Source: Roseimaritima multifibrata (GTDB lineage: Bacteria; Planctomycetota; Planctomycetia; Pirellulales; Pirellulaceae). From it: a stretch of DNA of 64,000 bases. Location: positions 3,782,001 to 3,846,000 of the forward strand of contig NZ_CP036262.1 in assembly GCF_007741495.1 (NCBI RefSeq), written 5' to 3'. Below, piece by piece: positions 38,810-48,049 of the stretch (positions are counted from its first letter, which is position 1; the number at the start of each line of letters is the position of its first letter). The translations under genes were made by a program, and so were the position numbers. The notes under the pieces are model-generated. The model did no database searches. It was not told the DNA's origin and saw only the letters and a program-made list of their open reading frames with translations.

Positions 38810-40282
38810 CTAAGCGACAATCTCGTTTAGGACGTGCCCTTTGACGTCGGTCAGCCGCATATCTCGCCCGCCAAATCGGTAAGTCGACCGCGTATGGTCA
38901 ACGCCCAACAAGTGGAGCATGGTGGCGTGCAAGTCGTGAATTTCAACCCGGTTTTCAATCGCCTTGTAACCAAATTCATCCGTTGCCCCATAAATCGTTC
39001 CCGGCTTCACTCCGCCTCCCGCCATCCAGATGGTAAAACCAAACGGATTGTGGTCTCGTCCATTTTTCCCTTGGGCAAACGGAGTCCGACCGAACTCACC
39101 GGCCCATACGACCAGCGTCCGCTCAAGCAAGCCGCGTTGTTTGAGGTCGGCAAGCAGGCCTGCGATCGGCTGGTCGACTGCCAACGCGTTATTGGCGTGC
39201 CCCTTCTTCAGGTTGCTGTGCTGGTCCCAGCGGTCTGCACCAACATTCGGGCAAGTCAATTCGATAAACCGGACACCTCGTTCGACCAAACGCCGTGCCA
39301 ACAGGCACTCCGCTGCATAGATCCTCGTTTGCTCGTACTTTGCGTCCAGCCCATACAACTGACGAATCGATTCCGGTTCGTCCGCCAACGACATTAGATC
39401 GGGAACGGCCATCTGCATCTGGTAAGCCAATTCGTAGTTTCGAATCGCCGATTCAACACTGTCATGGCCTCCGAAACGGGGCAGGGCGTTTTGATCCAAC
39501 TGCCGCACCAGATCCAGCTTGGTTTGCTGCCGTCCCGCAGTCGATTCCGTCGGGTTGATGTTGGCGACCGCCGATCCCGACGGTTTAAAGACCGATCCCT
39601 GATAGCTTGCCGGCAGGAATCCACTCCCGAAACAGTCCAATCCTCCTGGCGGGATCAAGCCGCCATTCATGGCTACGAACCCGGGCAGGTCCTTGCATTC
39701 GCTTCCCAATCCATAGTTAACCCAAGCTCCCATACTCGGGCGTCCCTGCAGCCCACTGCCAGTATGCAAAAAATAGTTGGCAAACGTATGTTCAGGAAAC
39801 TCTGAAACCATCGATCGAACGACGCACAACTCATCGGCGTGCTTTGCGACATGCGGAAAAAGATCGCTTACGGGAATCCCTGAATCACCATACTTTTTAA
39901 ATTTCCATGGGCTTGCCAACACATTCCCATTGTTATTGAACTGAGTCGGTTCAACGTTGAACAAGCTGCCAGGGTTTTGCCCATTAAACCGATCGAGTGC
40001 CGGTTTCGGGTCAAACGTATCGACCTGGGACGGCCCACCATCCATATACAAAAAGATGACGTGATCGGCCTTGGCGGGAAAGTGAGTCCCATGCCCTGCG
40101 ATGCCCCCCAACTGCGTTTGAGCGTCAGAGGGGATTGCCAAAGTTTCGGCGTAGGCTTTATCCCGAGCCAAAGCGGCCAACGCAACAGCCCCAAATCCAC
40201 TACCACAGCGCGTCAACATTTCACGCCGCGAGAGTGGTCCCGATTGATAACGGCCACAGGGAAATTTGTTTTGATTATTCAT
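38810..40282 (-). CDS. DUF1501 (sulfatase-like alkaline phosphatase superfamily) protein, Tat-exported
   Basis: 490 residues from the ATG at 40282. A twin-arginine signal is present (LSRREMLTRCGSGFGAVALA). DUF1501 blocks follow: VIFLYMDGGPSQVDTFDPKP, TFANYFLHTGSGLQGRPSMG, LARRLVERGVRFIEL, LVVWAGEFGRTPFAQG and DHNPFGFTIWMAGGGVKPG. The fold resembles sulfatases, but the activity is unknown. Its ATG overlaps the stop of the PSCyt1 gene (ATGA), so the two are translated as a unit. This pairing is a planctomycete hallmark. Confidence 0.92.
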   Translation of the reverse strand: MNNQNKFPCGRYQSGPLSRREMLTRCGSGFGAVALAALARDKAYAETLAIPSDAQTQLGGIAGHGTHFPAKADHVIFLYMDGGPSQVDTFDPKPALDRFNGQNPGSLFNVEPTQFNNNGNVLASPWKFKKYGDSGIPVSDLFPHVAKHADELCVVRSMVSEFPEHTFANYFLHTGSGLQGRPSMGAWVNYGLGSECKDLPGFVAMNGGLIPPGGLDCFGSGFLPASYQGSVFKPSGSAVANINPTESTAGRQQTKLDLVRQLDQNALPRFGGHDSVESAIRNYELAYQMQMAVPDLMSLADEPESIRQLYGLDAKYEQTRIYAAECLLARRLVERGVRFIELTCPNVGADRWDQHSNLKKGHANNALAVDQPIAGLLADLKQRGLLERTLVVWAGEFGRTPFAQGKNGRDHNPFGFTIWMAGGGVKPGTIYGATDEFGYKAIENRVEIHDLHATMLHLLGVDHTRSTYRFGGRDMRLTDVKGHVLNEIVA

Positions 40283-43200
40283 CGCAGGAAAATAAACTCC
40301 TTGGTGTTGATCAGCGCGTGGGCGACATCGGTCCACACCCCATGGTCATCCATCCCTACCGCACGCTCTTTCGCTTGCGATTGAACAAACGCCGTCAAAT
40401 TTGCCAGTTCAACGCCGGAGGCAGGACGTCCGTAGGCCATCCAAACCATCCGCTCCACACGCTCAACTGCGACCTCCTGATCGGATTTCGCAGCGTCCGT
40501 TCCGGACACGTTTTCAGCGACCGATTGTTCCACCGAATCGGCAAGCAGACGCTTCGCCCACTCACCGGCTTGCTGCACAACAAACGGATCATTCATCAAA
40601 ATCAAAGCCTGTGACGGCACGTTCGAAACATTCCGCCGCCCCATGGAACTGAAAGGGACCGGAGTATCAAAGGCCAACATAAATGGAGAAAGAAAATTAC
40701 GTCGAACCGCGACATAGATCGAGCGACGTCCAGCCCCATCCAGCGGGCCGTTGGTGCCAGGCCTCCCTCGCCCATCCATAAAATTGGTTAGATGAATCGG
40801 AACTGGTTCGCCGTACATCGTCGGGTCCAACCGACCGGCAATCGACAACAACGAATCGCGAATCGCTTCCCCCTCCAATCGTTTCGGGGGGAGATAATGA
40901 AACCACTGATTTGTCGGATCCTGTTCCAGTGCAAGCGGGTCCGCTTCACTTGACATTTGATAAGTCCGAGACAGCACAATGGCGCGGATCATATTCTTGA
41001 TGGAAAGTCCTTCGCGGCGAAATTCGAGCGCAAGGTAATCGAGCAATTCAGGGTGCGTTGGACGCTCGCCAAGAAAACCAAAGTCATCCGTTGTGGGGAC
41101 AATCCCGCGGCCGATCAGATGGTGCCAGATACGGTTCACAATCACCCGGTGCGTCAGCGGGTTTTGATCCGAGTTGATCTCCGCGGCCAGTTCCAGCCTG
41201 CCACTTTCTGTCTGCAACGGCAGCGGGGAATCGCCCGAGATCGCAGTCAGGAAATGCCTTGGTTCAACAGGGCCCGGGTTATCACTACTCCCTCGCACCA
41301 GGATCACGTCATCTTCCCCGGTCCCATCACGCATCGCCATTGCCAGCCGAGACGTACGAATCACCTTCTTTTGCAAAGCATCCCGCTGTTTCGCCCATTC
41401 GCTAACCAACGAACCAATGGCTGCATCTGCGGCCGCCGATTGCTCATTTTGCAGAGACTCACGAATCGCATTCTCATAACCCGCCCAAGCCTGCTTAACA
41501 GAATCTAACTGCTGCTTTGTCGCGTTCTTCCATTCCTCCGAAGCCGCCTGAGCGACCATCACAACTTTCAGTGCCCGTTCTTTCTTCGGCGACCATTCCA
41601 AGTGAACGCGATGGCCAACGTAGCGTTTCAAATTCAAATTCACCCAACGTTGATCCGGCTTTATTTCCGCGATCGTTTCGCCATGCAGCGGCCCCTCAAC
41701 CAAACGGTGCGAATCGACGACGACAACAACCGTCCCTTCCCCTTCTACCAAGCAACTGACTGTTCCGTCTTTGACAACAAACGTCGGCGACCGCAACGTC
41801 CGTCCGCTCCGTGGCAAACTATCGACGCGGCCTCGCCGATTGATCCCTGATTCGGAAATCCCCTTAAGCCCTTGCCAGAAGGCATCCGTGACAGCGGCGG
41901 ATTCGCCAGCAACGGCAAGCTTGGCGTTACCATCCGACCGATCCAGGAACAGTTGTCCCGCATCCTGTGGTGCCGCGCCAAACAGAAATCCATCCTGGAT
42001 CCATGGAACCGCGCCGGAACCTGAATACCAAAACTCGATCTCCTCTGAATCGACTAGCGTCTGGGGAACGTTTCCGTCGGCCTGAGGTCGTTTCGCACCG
42101 ACAGGCGACTTCGCCAAAGCCTCCTCAATCTGAGCGCGGAAACGCTGATCCAGTTCAGCGAGTTCTGCCGCAACCTGGCGGTTCGATGCCAACGATTCAA
42201 ATCGTACCTGCTGGTAATCGCTACTTTGCAAAAAACCGCACAGCGAGTAGTAGTCCGCCGTCGAGATCGGGTCGAATTTGTGGTCGTGGCATCTTGCGCA
42301 TGCGACCGTTACTCCCAAGAAAGACTTCGACATCACATCGATCATGTTGTCAAAACGATCGGATTCGTCTTTGCGAATATCAACCGGGGAATGGACCCAT
42401 TCACCCAGAAACCAAAACCCGGTTCCCAAGATCGATTCGTTAAAACCTTCTTCCGGATTCAATCGAGGGCTGGTCAGTAAATCGCCCGCGACATGTTCAC
42501 GCACCCATTGGTCGTAGGGGACATCCGCATTTAGACCGCGGATCACGTAGTCGCGATACTGATAGGCGTTCCGCGTGTCCGCATCAAATTCATGCCCGCG
42601 CGATTCCGCATACCGCACCAAGTCCAACCAATGGCGTCCCCATCGTTCCCCAAAGTGAGGTGAATCGAGCAACTGATCGACCAGTTTGGAGATCGCTTCG
42701 GGGTCTTCATCGGCGAGCAATTCTTGAACTTGTTCGGGTGCTGGAGGCAATCCCGTCAGATCGAAGTACAACCGTCGCACCAGACCTGCCCGATCGATGT
42801 CCGCAGCCGGAGCGAGCTGTTCCGATTCCAACTTCGCCAACACGAATCGATCGATATCCGAGCGAGCCCAGTCCTTCCGCTCCGTCACAGGCACCGGATG
42901 CTCCACGATCGATTGCCACGCCCAGTGGGCCGCTTTACGTTTATCGATATCAAATGCTTCGGGGCTACTCCCCGCAGTCGCCGTCGGTTCCGGCTCATCC
43001 GGCCAAGGGGCTCCCATCTGAACCCACTTTTCCAGCGAGGCAATTTCTTTGTCGTTCAGTTTTCCTTTGGGAGGCATCTCATAGGATTCATAGTGCACTG
43101 CCTCGACCAGCAGGCTCGCCTCCGCATCACCAGGCACCATAGCGGCCCCCGAATCGCCCCCCTCCAACAGGCCGCTTCGGCTATCCATCAGCAAGCCGGC

Positions 43201-43404
43201 CTGAATTTTCTTGGCATCAACGCTATGGCAGCCGTAGCAATGTTCCGCAAACAGAGGCCGAACATTCGTCTCAAAAAAAGCCAACTGTTCAGCGGAGAAC
43301 GCATCATCAGCAACAACAGCCTTCCCCCCCAACAACCCGCTAGCATTTAAGCACAAGAAGGCCCCCAGCAAGCCTATTTTTCCAAGCAGAAAAAACCGCT
43401 GCAT
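40279..43404 (-). CDS. Planctomycete PSCyt1 / DUF1549 / DUF1553 secreted protein
   Basis: About 1041 residues from the ATG at 43404, which gives a clean signal peptide (MQRFFLLGKIGLLGAFLCLN); an in-frame GTG at 43473 would extend it. A cytochrome c-like haem site CYGCH follows within VRPLFAEHCYGCHSVDAKK. DUF1549 (RRLYFDLTGLPPAPEQV, WLDLVRYAESRGHEFD, CARCHDHKFDPIS) and DUF1553 (NPLTHRVIVNRIWHHLIGRG, LLDYLALEFRREG, SQALILMNDPFV) complete it. A LamG-like beta region lies between them. Function unknown; a role in polymer breakdown is often guessed. The second CxxCH (CARCH) may bind another haem. Confidence 0.92.
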   Translation of the reverse strand: MQRFFLLGKIGLLGAFLCLNASGLLGGKAVVADDAFSAEQLAFFETNVRPLFAEHCYGCHSVDAKKIQAGLLMDSRSGLLEGGDSGAAMVPGDAEASLLVEAVHYESYEMPPKGKLNDKEIASLEKWVQMGAPWPDEPEPTATAGSSPEAFDIDKRKAAHWAWQSIVEHPVPVTERKDWARSDIDRFVLAKLESEQLAPAADIDRAGLVRRLYFDLTGLPPAPEQVQELLADEDPEAISKLVDQLLDSPHFGERWGRHWLDLVRYAESRGHEFDADTRNAYQYRDYVIRGLNADVPYDQWVREHVAGDLLTSPRLNPEEGFNESILGTGFWFLGEWVHSPVDIRKDESDRFDNMIDVMSKSFLGVTVACARCHDHKFDPISTADYYSLCGFLQSSDYQQVRFESLASNRQVAAELAELDQRFRAQIEEALAKSPVGAKRPQADGNVPQTLVDSEEIEFWYSGSGAVPWIQDGFLFGAAPQDAGQLFLDRSDGNAKLAVAGESAAVTDAFWQGLKGISESGINRRGRVDSLPRSGRTLRSPTFVVKDGTVSCLVEGEGTVVVVVDSHRLVEGPLHGETIAEIKPDQRWVNLNLKRYVGHRVHLEWSPKKERALKVVMVAQAASEEWKNATKQQLDSVKQAWAGYENAIRESLQNEQSAAADAAIGSLVSEWAKQRDALQKKVIRTSRLAMAMRDGTGEDDVILVRGSSDNPGPVEPRHFLTAISGDSPLPLQTESGRLELAAEINSDQNPLTHRVIVNRIWHHLIGRGIVPTTDDFGFLGERPTHPELLDYLALEFRREGLSIKNMIRAIVLSRTYQMSSEADPLALEQDPTNQWFHYLPPKRLEGEAIRDSLLSIAGRLDPTMYGEPVPIHLTNFMDGRGRPGTNGPLDGAGRRSIYVAVRRNFLSPFMLAFDTPVPFSSMGRRNVSNVPSQALILMNDPFVVQQAGEWAKRLLADSVEQSVAENVSGTDAAKSDQEVAVERVERMVWMAYGRPASGVELANLTAFVQSQAKERAVGMDDHGVWTDVAHALINTKEFIFLR

Positions 43405-43551
43405 CGATATCAGCAAAACCTGGGCAAGGCCATCAAACAACCTGAGCTGGAACAACATGGGCAGAGCAGGCACTCAAAAGGAAGGAGGAATCCGCAGGGC
43501 AACAAAACCCCAGCCAATAGCATACCGCCCCAAACGCAAACCATCAAAGAC

Positions 43552-43746
43552 AAGGAGAGGGGGGAGTAGGGAGAAGGGGAGACAAGGAGAGGGGGAGTGA
43601 AGGAGAAGGGAGTGAAGGAGAAGGGAGTGAAGGGAGTAGGGAGACGATCACTCCTTGTCTCCTTGTCTCCTTGTCTCCTTGTCTCCTTCACTCCTTCACT
43701 CCTTCACTCCTTCACTCCTTCACTCCTTCACTCCTTCACTCCTTCA
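43552..43746. repeat. Purine tract followed by an inverted pyrimidine tract with 8-bp units
   Basis: The plus strand is almost pure purine from 43552 to 43644 (GGAGTGAAGGAGAAGGGAGT words). It then switches over GATCA to almost pure pyrimidine. The pyrimidine part is four CTCCTTGT units (43651-43682) followed by eight CTCCTTCA units (43683-43746). The halves are complementary enough for a long imperfect hairpin. It lies between the PSCyt1 gene and the 3' end of the peptidase gene. Confidence 0.9.
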
Positions 43747-43761
43747 CTCCTCCACTCCTTC

Positions 43762-44337
43762 TCAGACCTCGAAGGATTCGATAATCGTTGCTATGGCGGC
43801 TGCGGCCATGGCGGAGCTCATCGAAGGTAGGGGCGTTGTTTGAGCTGCGGCTTGGGCGGGGGTCAGGGGGAGGTGGATAAAGGCTACCTGACTTTTCAGC
43901 CGGCGTTCTGCTAGGTAATGCTGGGAAGAGAAGAGAGTTGCATTGCAGAGCACGGTTCCGGCATGATGCGAAACGCTGGCGGGGATCCCTGCTGCGTTCA
44001 GCCTCTTCTGCCAGCTCGGCAGATCCAGACTGGTCTGGTAGGCGGTTGGGGCCCCCTTCACCAGAGGATCACCGCAGGAGTCGACATTTAGACCGATCGA
44101 TTCCAATCGAATATGGGTCGTGCCGGGGGCCTGTCCTAGATGGAGGATTAGATCGTAATCCCCCTTTAGATCGTCGCCTAACTTCTTAGAAACGGCCTGA
44201 AAGCAGACCGGATAGCGACGAGTCGTCAGATGGCTGGAATCTTCCAGCCATCGGGTCAATTCGATGAGCGCCAACCAACTACTATTCTCGGTCCACTCTT
44301 CGTAGGGCTCAAAAGCAGTCAGAAGCACACTGGGCAT
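43762..44337 (-). CDS. pcp: Pyroglutamyl-peptidase I-like cysteine peptidase (C15)
   Basis: 191 residues. The catalytic triad of the C15 family is in place: Glu79 (RLESIGLN), Cys131 (GTVLCNATLF) and His155 (FIHLPLTPAQ). LLTAFEPYEEWTENSSW at the start replaces the common GFGPFGG-type motif and is somewhat divergent. It removes N-terminal pyroglutamate from peptides. It ends right beside a repetitive pyrimidine tract and is 15 bp downstream of an unknown gene, probably in one transcript. Confidence 0.82.
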   Translation of the reverse strand: MPSVLLTAFEPYEEWTENSSWLALIELTRWLEDSSHLTTRRYPVCFQAVSKKLGDDLKGDYDLILHLGQAPGTTHIRLESIGLNVDSCGDPLVKGAPTAYQTSLDLPSWQKRLNAAGIPASVSHHAGTVLCNATLFSSQHYLAERRLKSQVAFIHLPLTPAQAAAQTTPLPSMSSAMAAAAIATIIESFEV

Positions 44338-44352
44338 AAAGAACTCTTCACT

Positions 44353-44808
44353 CTAGTTTTCAACCGGGACGCCGCTGCCCAGTTGAGCCAAAACCTGCAA
44401 AACTCCATTCAGATGCGCCAATCGCGGTCCAAACCGGTCAACAAATTCATTAAGCATGAATTCACCGTCGACCAGACTCTCTTCATTTTCAGTGATCTCT
44501 TCGGTCAAGTTCTCCAGGAACTGGGTCTGCACGCGCGACAGGGTTTCTGCGGCCCTGCGACAAGCCCTTGTCAATTCTGGATTTGCGTCCTTCCACTGCT
44601 GAAGCTCGCTGACTCGCTGCTTCTGAATGGCCACTGTCTGCTGAACCAATTCAGTCAAAATCTTGTTCGTTTGCTGCTGCCCGACGACTAGCTGTCGAAG
44701 CAACATATCGTTGGAGGTCGGTTGGGTAGGATCGTTGGCCGAGGAGGGGCTATCGGCGGAGACGTCGATGCGGAAAACGGGGGAAACTTTACCAGAATCT
44801 TGCGACAT
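44353..44808 (-). CDS. Small coiled-coil protein of unknown function
   Basis: About 151 residues from the ATG at 44808 (MSQDSGKVSPVFRIDV). Residues ~35-150 are almost entirely helical and rich in Gln/Glu/Leu (LVVGQQQTNKILTELVQQTV, AIQKQRVSELQQWKDANPEL, QFLENLTEEITENEESL). This suggests a coiled coil or helical bundle. No signal peptide, membrane helix or named domain was recognised. It precedes the pcp-like gene by 15 bp on the same strand. Confidence 0.65.
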   Translation of the reverse strand: MSQDSGKVSPVFRIDVSADSPSSANDPTQPTSNDMLLRQLVVGQQQTNKILTELVQQTVAIQKQRVSELQQWKDANPELTRACRRAAETLSRVQTQFLENLTEEITENEESLVDGEFMLNEFVDRFGPRLAHLNGVLQVLAQLGSGVPVEN

Positions 44809-45042
44809 GATGAGGGCATTCCTGAAGTGCTCGAGGACGCGAATGTCCCGAGTATAACCACCTAAAATGAAGAATGTCGAGCAACTGGTAAGAGTCGGCA
44901 AATATTCGTTTCTTTGCCGACGCTAGCAAGATATTGCCGCGTTTATGCCTCTAACCCGCAAGGTCGTTAAAGTCGTCACCACCGGAACGCCGAAGTCCAT
45001 TCCAGGGATCTATGATTTTGCTTCGATCGACAAGGGAGTTGT

Positions 45043-45573
45043 ATGGCCGCGCCGCCGGATGCTATTGGATTTTACACCGTGCAGCAGTGCGAACGTGTGG
45101 GATGGACGGGGGGGTACCTAATGCTGAACGCTGCAGGTCGTCCGCTCGAATTTCATTGCACCCTACCGGTTCGTCCCAGTCGCGCCCACGAAATCCTCTT
45201 CGGACCGACTCTCCGAGAACACATTATCGGCGAGGCGATCGGCTGTGCATTGTTGCCCAAAGCCCGTGTTCAGCCAATTTTGATTTGCTGTGACCAACCC
45301 GAAGGCCTGCACCTAGACGTTCACCTACCCGCTCCGATCGGCCTTGTATCGGACGCTGCCTGCAGCGAAGAAGGCCCGATCACCGCCGACGACCTTCCCG
45401 GCTACGAAGCCCTCTCGATCGCCGGATCCGAAATCTGGGTCGCCATGGAGCGAGCGGAAGCGATGCGGGCCATCGTCGATCGATTTGCAGACCTTCCCGA
45501 TTTGATCGAACCGTTCGGACGTATTCGTGAAGCGATTCAAGAAGCCCAACAACAGGTAGCCCGCGCCGCCTAA
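45043..45573 (+). CDS. Conserved-looking hypothetical protein
   Basis: 176 residues starting at ATG 45043 with a GGGAG Shine-Dalgarno 6 nt upstream. It appears to be a compact soluble alpha/beta protein (IGFYTVQQCERVGWTGGYLML, ILFGPTLREHIIGEAIGCAL, PILICCDQPEGLHL) ending in a helical tail (FADLPDLIEPFGRIREAIQE). I do not recognise the family. A separate 58-codon frame from ATG 44945 overlaps its start in another frame; it could be a leader peptide or chance. A strong terminator follows. It is upstream of the SNF2 gene but probably separately transcribed. Confidence 0.65.
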   Translation: MAAPPDAIGFYTVQQCERVGWTGGYLMLNAAGRPLEFHCTLPVRPSRAHEILFGPTLREHIIGEAIGCALLPKARVQPILICCDQPEGLHLDVHLPAPIGLVSDAACSEEGPITADDLPGYEALSIAGSEIWVAMERAEAMRAIVDRFADLPDLIEPFGRIREAIQEAQQQVARAA

Positions 45574-45647
45574 CCGCGTTGACTACCGAAAGAAATGACC
45601 CGGTGCCGCCGCAAAACAGACCTAGCTTTTGCCGCCCCACCGGAAGG

Positions 45648-45691
45648 AACCTTTCGCTCGATCCCCGAAAGAGATCGAGCGAAAGGTTTTT
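45648..45691 (+). terminator. Rho-independent terminator
   Basis: AACCTTTCGCTCGATC (45648-45663) pairs perfectly with GATCGAGCGAAAGGTT (45673-45688) over a 9-nt loop, and a T5 run ends the structure. It separates the hypothetical gene from the helicase gene. Confidence 0.92.
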
Positions 45692-45786
45692 GACGTTGAA
45701 TATCCTCCTTGCCCCCTCCCGTGACAGGCCCTCTTAATCTCGTGTTGCCTCCAGTTACCGCACCGTCTGCTCCCTCCTCCCACACG

Positions 45787-47544
45787 ATGTCGTCGGGTTC
45801 AAACTCCGACGCGATTTCTGCTGCCGCTACAGAACGCATTTCAGTCGACGTAGATACGTCATGGTACGCCGATAACAGCTTGGTCCCCGACCGCTTCGCA
45901 ACCCTAACCCTCGGCAAAATTCCGATTCGTGGGTTTCCAATCCGCTTAAAAGCGTTGCCGATCCGAACGACGGGTTTCCAGTTTCCGGAATCGCCTGCAT
46001 GGAACCTACCCAACAGCGCTTCCGCGTTCGATTCCAGCAAAAGCAAACCAGACCCTGCAAAGAAGAAACAAAAGAAGACGTCCGAATCGAAAATCACTCG
46101 GATCAAACCGCCGAACGATGTGATCAAACTGCAGGACCGTCTGTATTACTTGCTTCAGCCACCGCTGGAACAACTGGTCGGCAGCGGGCAACTGAACTTT
46201 CCCTTTGAACCATTCCCATACCAACTGGACGGGATTGCGTTTCTCTTCCCCCGTTACGCGGCCATCTTGGCAGACGAAATGGGGCTGGGGAAAACGATGC
46301 AGGCGATCAGCACGATCCGCATGCTCCTCTGCAGTGGCGAATGCAGCAACGTCCTTCTTATTTGTCCGAAACCACTGGTCACCAACTGGCTCCGTGAATT
46401 CAGCGTTTGGGCTCCTGAAGTTCCGATCGCTGCGATTGAAGGCAACGCCGCCAAACGGGCTTGGCAATGGCGCAGCAACGAAGTTCCCGTCAAGGTCGCC
46501 AACTACGAACTACTGATGCGAGACCGCGACATCGTGCTGGGCGATGATGTCCATTTCGATTTGGTGACGCTGGACGAAGCCCAACGGATCAAAAATCAAA
46601 ACAGCACTACCAGCCAGATCGTTCGATCCATCTCAAGGACTCGATCTTGGGCCCTGACGGGGACACCCGTAGAAAACAGCCAGGACGACTTAGTCGGGAT
46701 TTTTGAATACCTCTCGCCGGGATACCTAAACCGCGACATGAAGCCGACCTGCATCGGCAAAGCGGCTCGCGACTACATCCTGCGACGAACCAAAGACGTC
46801 GTGATGGACGACATGCCTCCGCGACTCTACCGCGACCCTGAGCTTCAACTAACGCCGCAACAATGGGCGACCTACGAGAAGGCCGAAAACGAAGGGGTGA
46901 TTCGGCTGGAAGAAATGGAAACCGACCTGACGATTCAACACGTCTTTGAATTGGTGCTGCGACTGAAACAGATTTGCAATTTCGATCCAGTGACCGGTAC
47001 CAGCGCGAAACTGGACCGTTTGGTTGCAGACATGGAAGAGGTCGCCGCAAGTGGTCAAAAGGCGATCGTCTTTAGCCAATGGGTCAGCAGCATCGACAAG
47101 ATGCGAGACGCATTACAGCCGTTCGGCCCCTTGGAATACCATGGCAGGATTCCGCACAAACAACGCGACGGAGTGATCGATCAATTCAAGAACGATCCGA
47201 GTAAAAAAGTGATCTTGATGAGCTACGGCGCTGGCAGCGTCGGCCTGAACTTGCAGTTCTGCCGGTACGTCTTCCTGTTCGACCGCTGGTGGAATCCCGC
47301 AGTCGAAGATCAAGCGATCAACCGAGCCCATCGGATCGGCGTTAAAGGGGCGGTCACGATCACGCGAATGCTGGCCGTCAACACGATTGAAGAACGGATC
47401 GCAAAAGTACTCGATCAGAAACGAGAACTGTTCGACAGTATCTTCGCCGATACCGACGCCCCGCGAAGCTCCGGTGGCTTAAACCGAGACGAGATCTTCG
47501 GGCTATTCAACCTGCACAGCCCCAACGGCAAAATCAACGCCTAA
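45787..47544 (+). CDS. SNF2/SWI2-family DEAD-like helicase
   Basis: About 585 residues from ATG 45787; an in-frame TTG at 45709 would add 26 Pro-rich residues. Motif I is DEMGLGKT in ILADEMGLGKTMQAI, motif II is DEAQ (LVTLDEAQRIKN), motif III is ALTGTPVENS, and the C-terminal lobe has KAIVFSQW, MSYGAGSVGLNLQ, FDRWWNPAVEDQA and INRAHRIG. These make it a bacterial Snf2 translocase of the RapA/HepA-like group, able to remodel protein-DNA complexes. The short ~170-residue N-terminal region holds a Lys-rich linker (DPAKKKQKKTSESK). No restriction-modification genes are adjacent. Confidence 0.92.
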   Translation: MSSGSNSDAISAAATERISVDVDTSWYADNSLVPDRFATLTLGKIPIRGFPIRLKALPIRTTGFQFPESPAWNLPNSASAFDSSKSKPDPAKKKQKKTSESKITRIKPPNDVIKLQDRLYYLLQPPLEQLVGSGQLNFPFEPFPYQLDGIAFLFPRYAAILADEMGLGKTMQAISTIRMLLCSGECSNVLLICPKPLVTNWLREFSVWAPEVPIAAIEGNAAKRAWQWRSNEVPVKVANYELLMRDRDIVLGDDVHFDLVTLDEAQRIKNQNSTTSQIVRSISRTRSWALTGTPVENSQDDLVGIFEYLSPGYLNRDMKPTCIGKAARDYILRRTKDVVMDDMPPRLYRDPELQLTPQQWATYEKAENEGVIRLEEMETDLTIQHVFELVLRLKQICNFDPVTGTSAKLDRLVADMEEVAASGQKAIVFSQWVSSIDKMRDALQPFGPLEYHGRIPHKQRDGVIDQFKNDPSKKVILMSYGAGSVGLNLQFCRYVFLFDRWWNPAVEDQAINRAHRIGVKGAVTITRMLAVNTIEERIAKVLDQKRELFDSIFADTDAPRSSGGLNRDEIFGLFNLHSPNGKINA

Positions 47545-47577
47545 GCAGTTGGGGGTGAACGCTATCTCTACCTCTCT

Positions 47578-48029
47578 CCTAGCGGAACGGCGCGAGCCGT
47601 CCGGCAGGGGCATTGGAAAACACGCGGATTGGCCGGTCGGCTTGCGCCGATCCGCTAAGAAAATCGCCGGCCCCCAACTTCCTAGCGGAACGGCGCGAGC
47701 CGTCCGGCAAGGGCATTGGAAACCGCGCGGATTGGCCGGTCGGCTTGCGCCGATCCGCTAAGAAAATCGCCGGCCCCCAACTTGCTAGCGGAACGGCGCG
47801 AGCCGTCCGGCGGGGGCATTGGAAAACACGCGGATTGGCCGGTCGGCTTGCGCCGATCCGCTAAGAAAATCGCCGGCCCCAACTTCCTAGCGGAACGGCG
47901 CGAGCCGTCCGGCAGGGGCATTGGAAACCGCGCGGATTGGCCGGTCGGCTTGCGCCGATCCGCTAAGAAAAATCGCCGGGCCCCAACTTCCTAGCGGAAC
48001 GGCGCGAGCCGTCCGGCAGGGGCACTGGA
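47578..48029. repeat. Tandem repeat, about 4.4 units of 102-104 bp
   Basis: Units start at 47578, 47681, 47784, 47886 and 47990. Each opens with CTAGCGGAACGGCGCGAGCC, which contains a short hairpin (ACGGC/GCCGT). Each continues through a second palindrome (CGGATTGGCC...GCCGATCCG) to a CGCCGGCCCCCAACTT end. Units differ by a few bases. Open frames across it are by-products of the period and are not genes. Confidence 0.93.
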
Positions 48030-48049
48030 AACCACTCGTGCCTCCACAA

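Noticed and set aside
44945-45121. 58-codon ORF overlapping the start of the 45043 gene
   Set aside because: No recognisable domain, and the 45043 ATG has a better Shine-Dalgarno sequence; kept only as a possible leader peptide.
47549-47994. Repetitive ORFs across the 103-bp tandem array
   Set aside because: They exist because the unit has few stops; the translation is the repeat itself in several frames.
47578-48029. CRISPR array
   Set aside because: Whole ~103-bp units repeat without variable spacers, and no cas genes are present.
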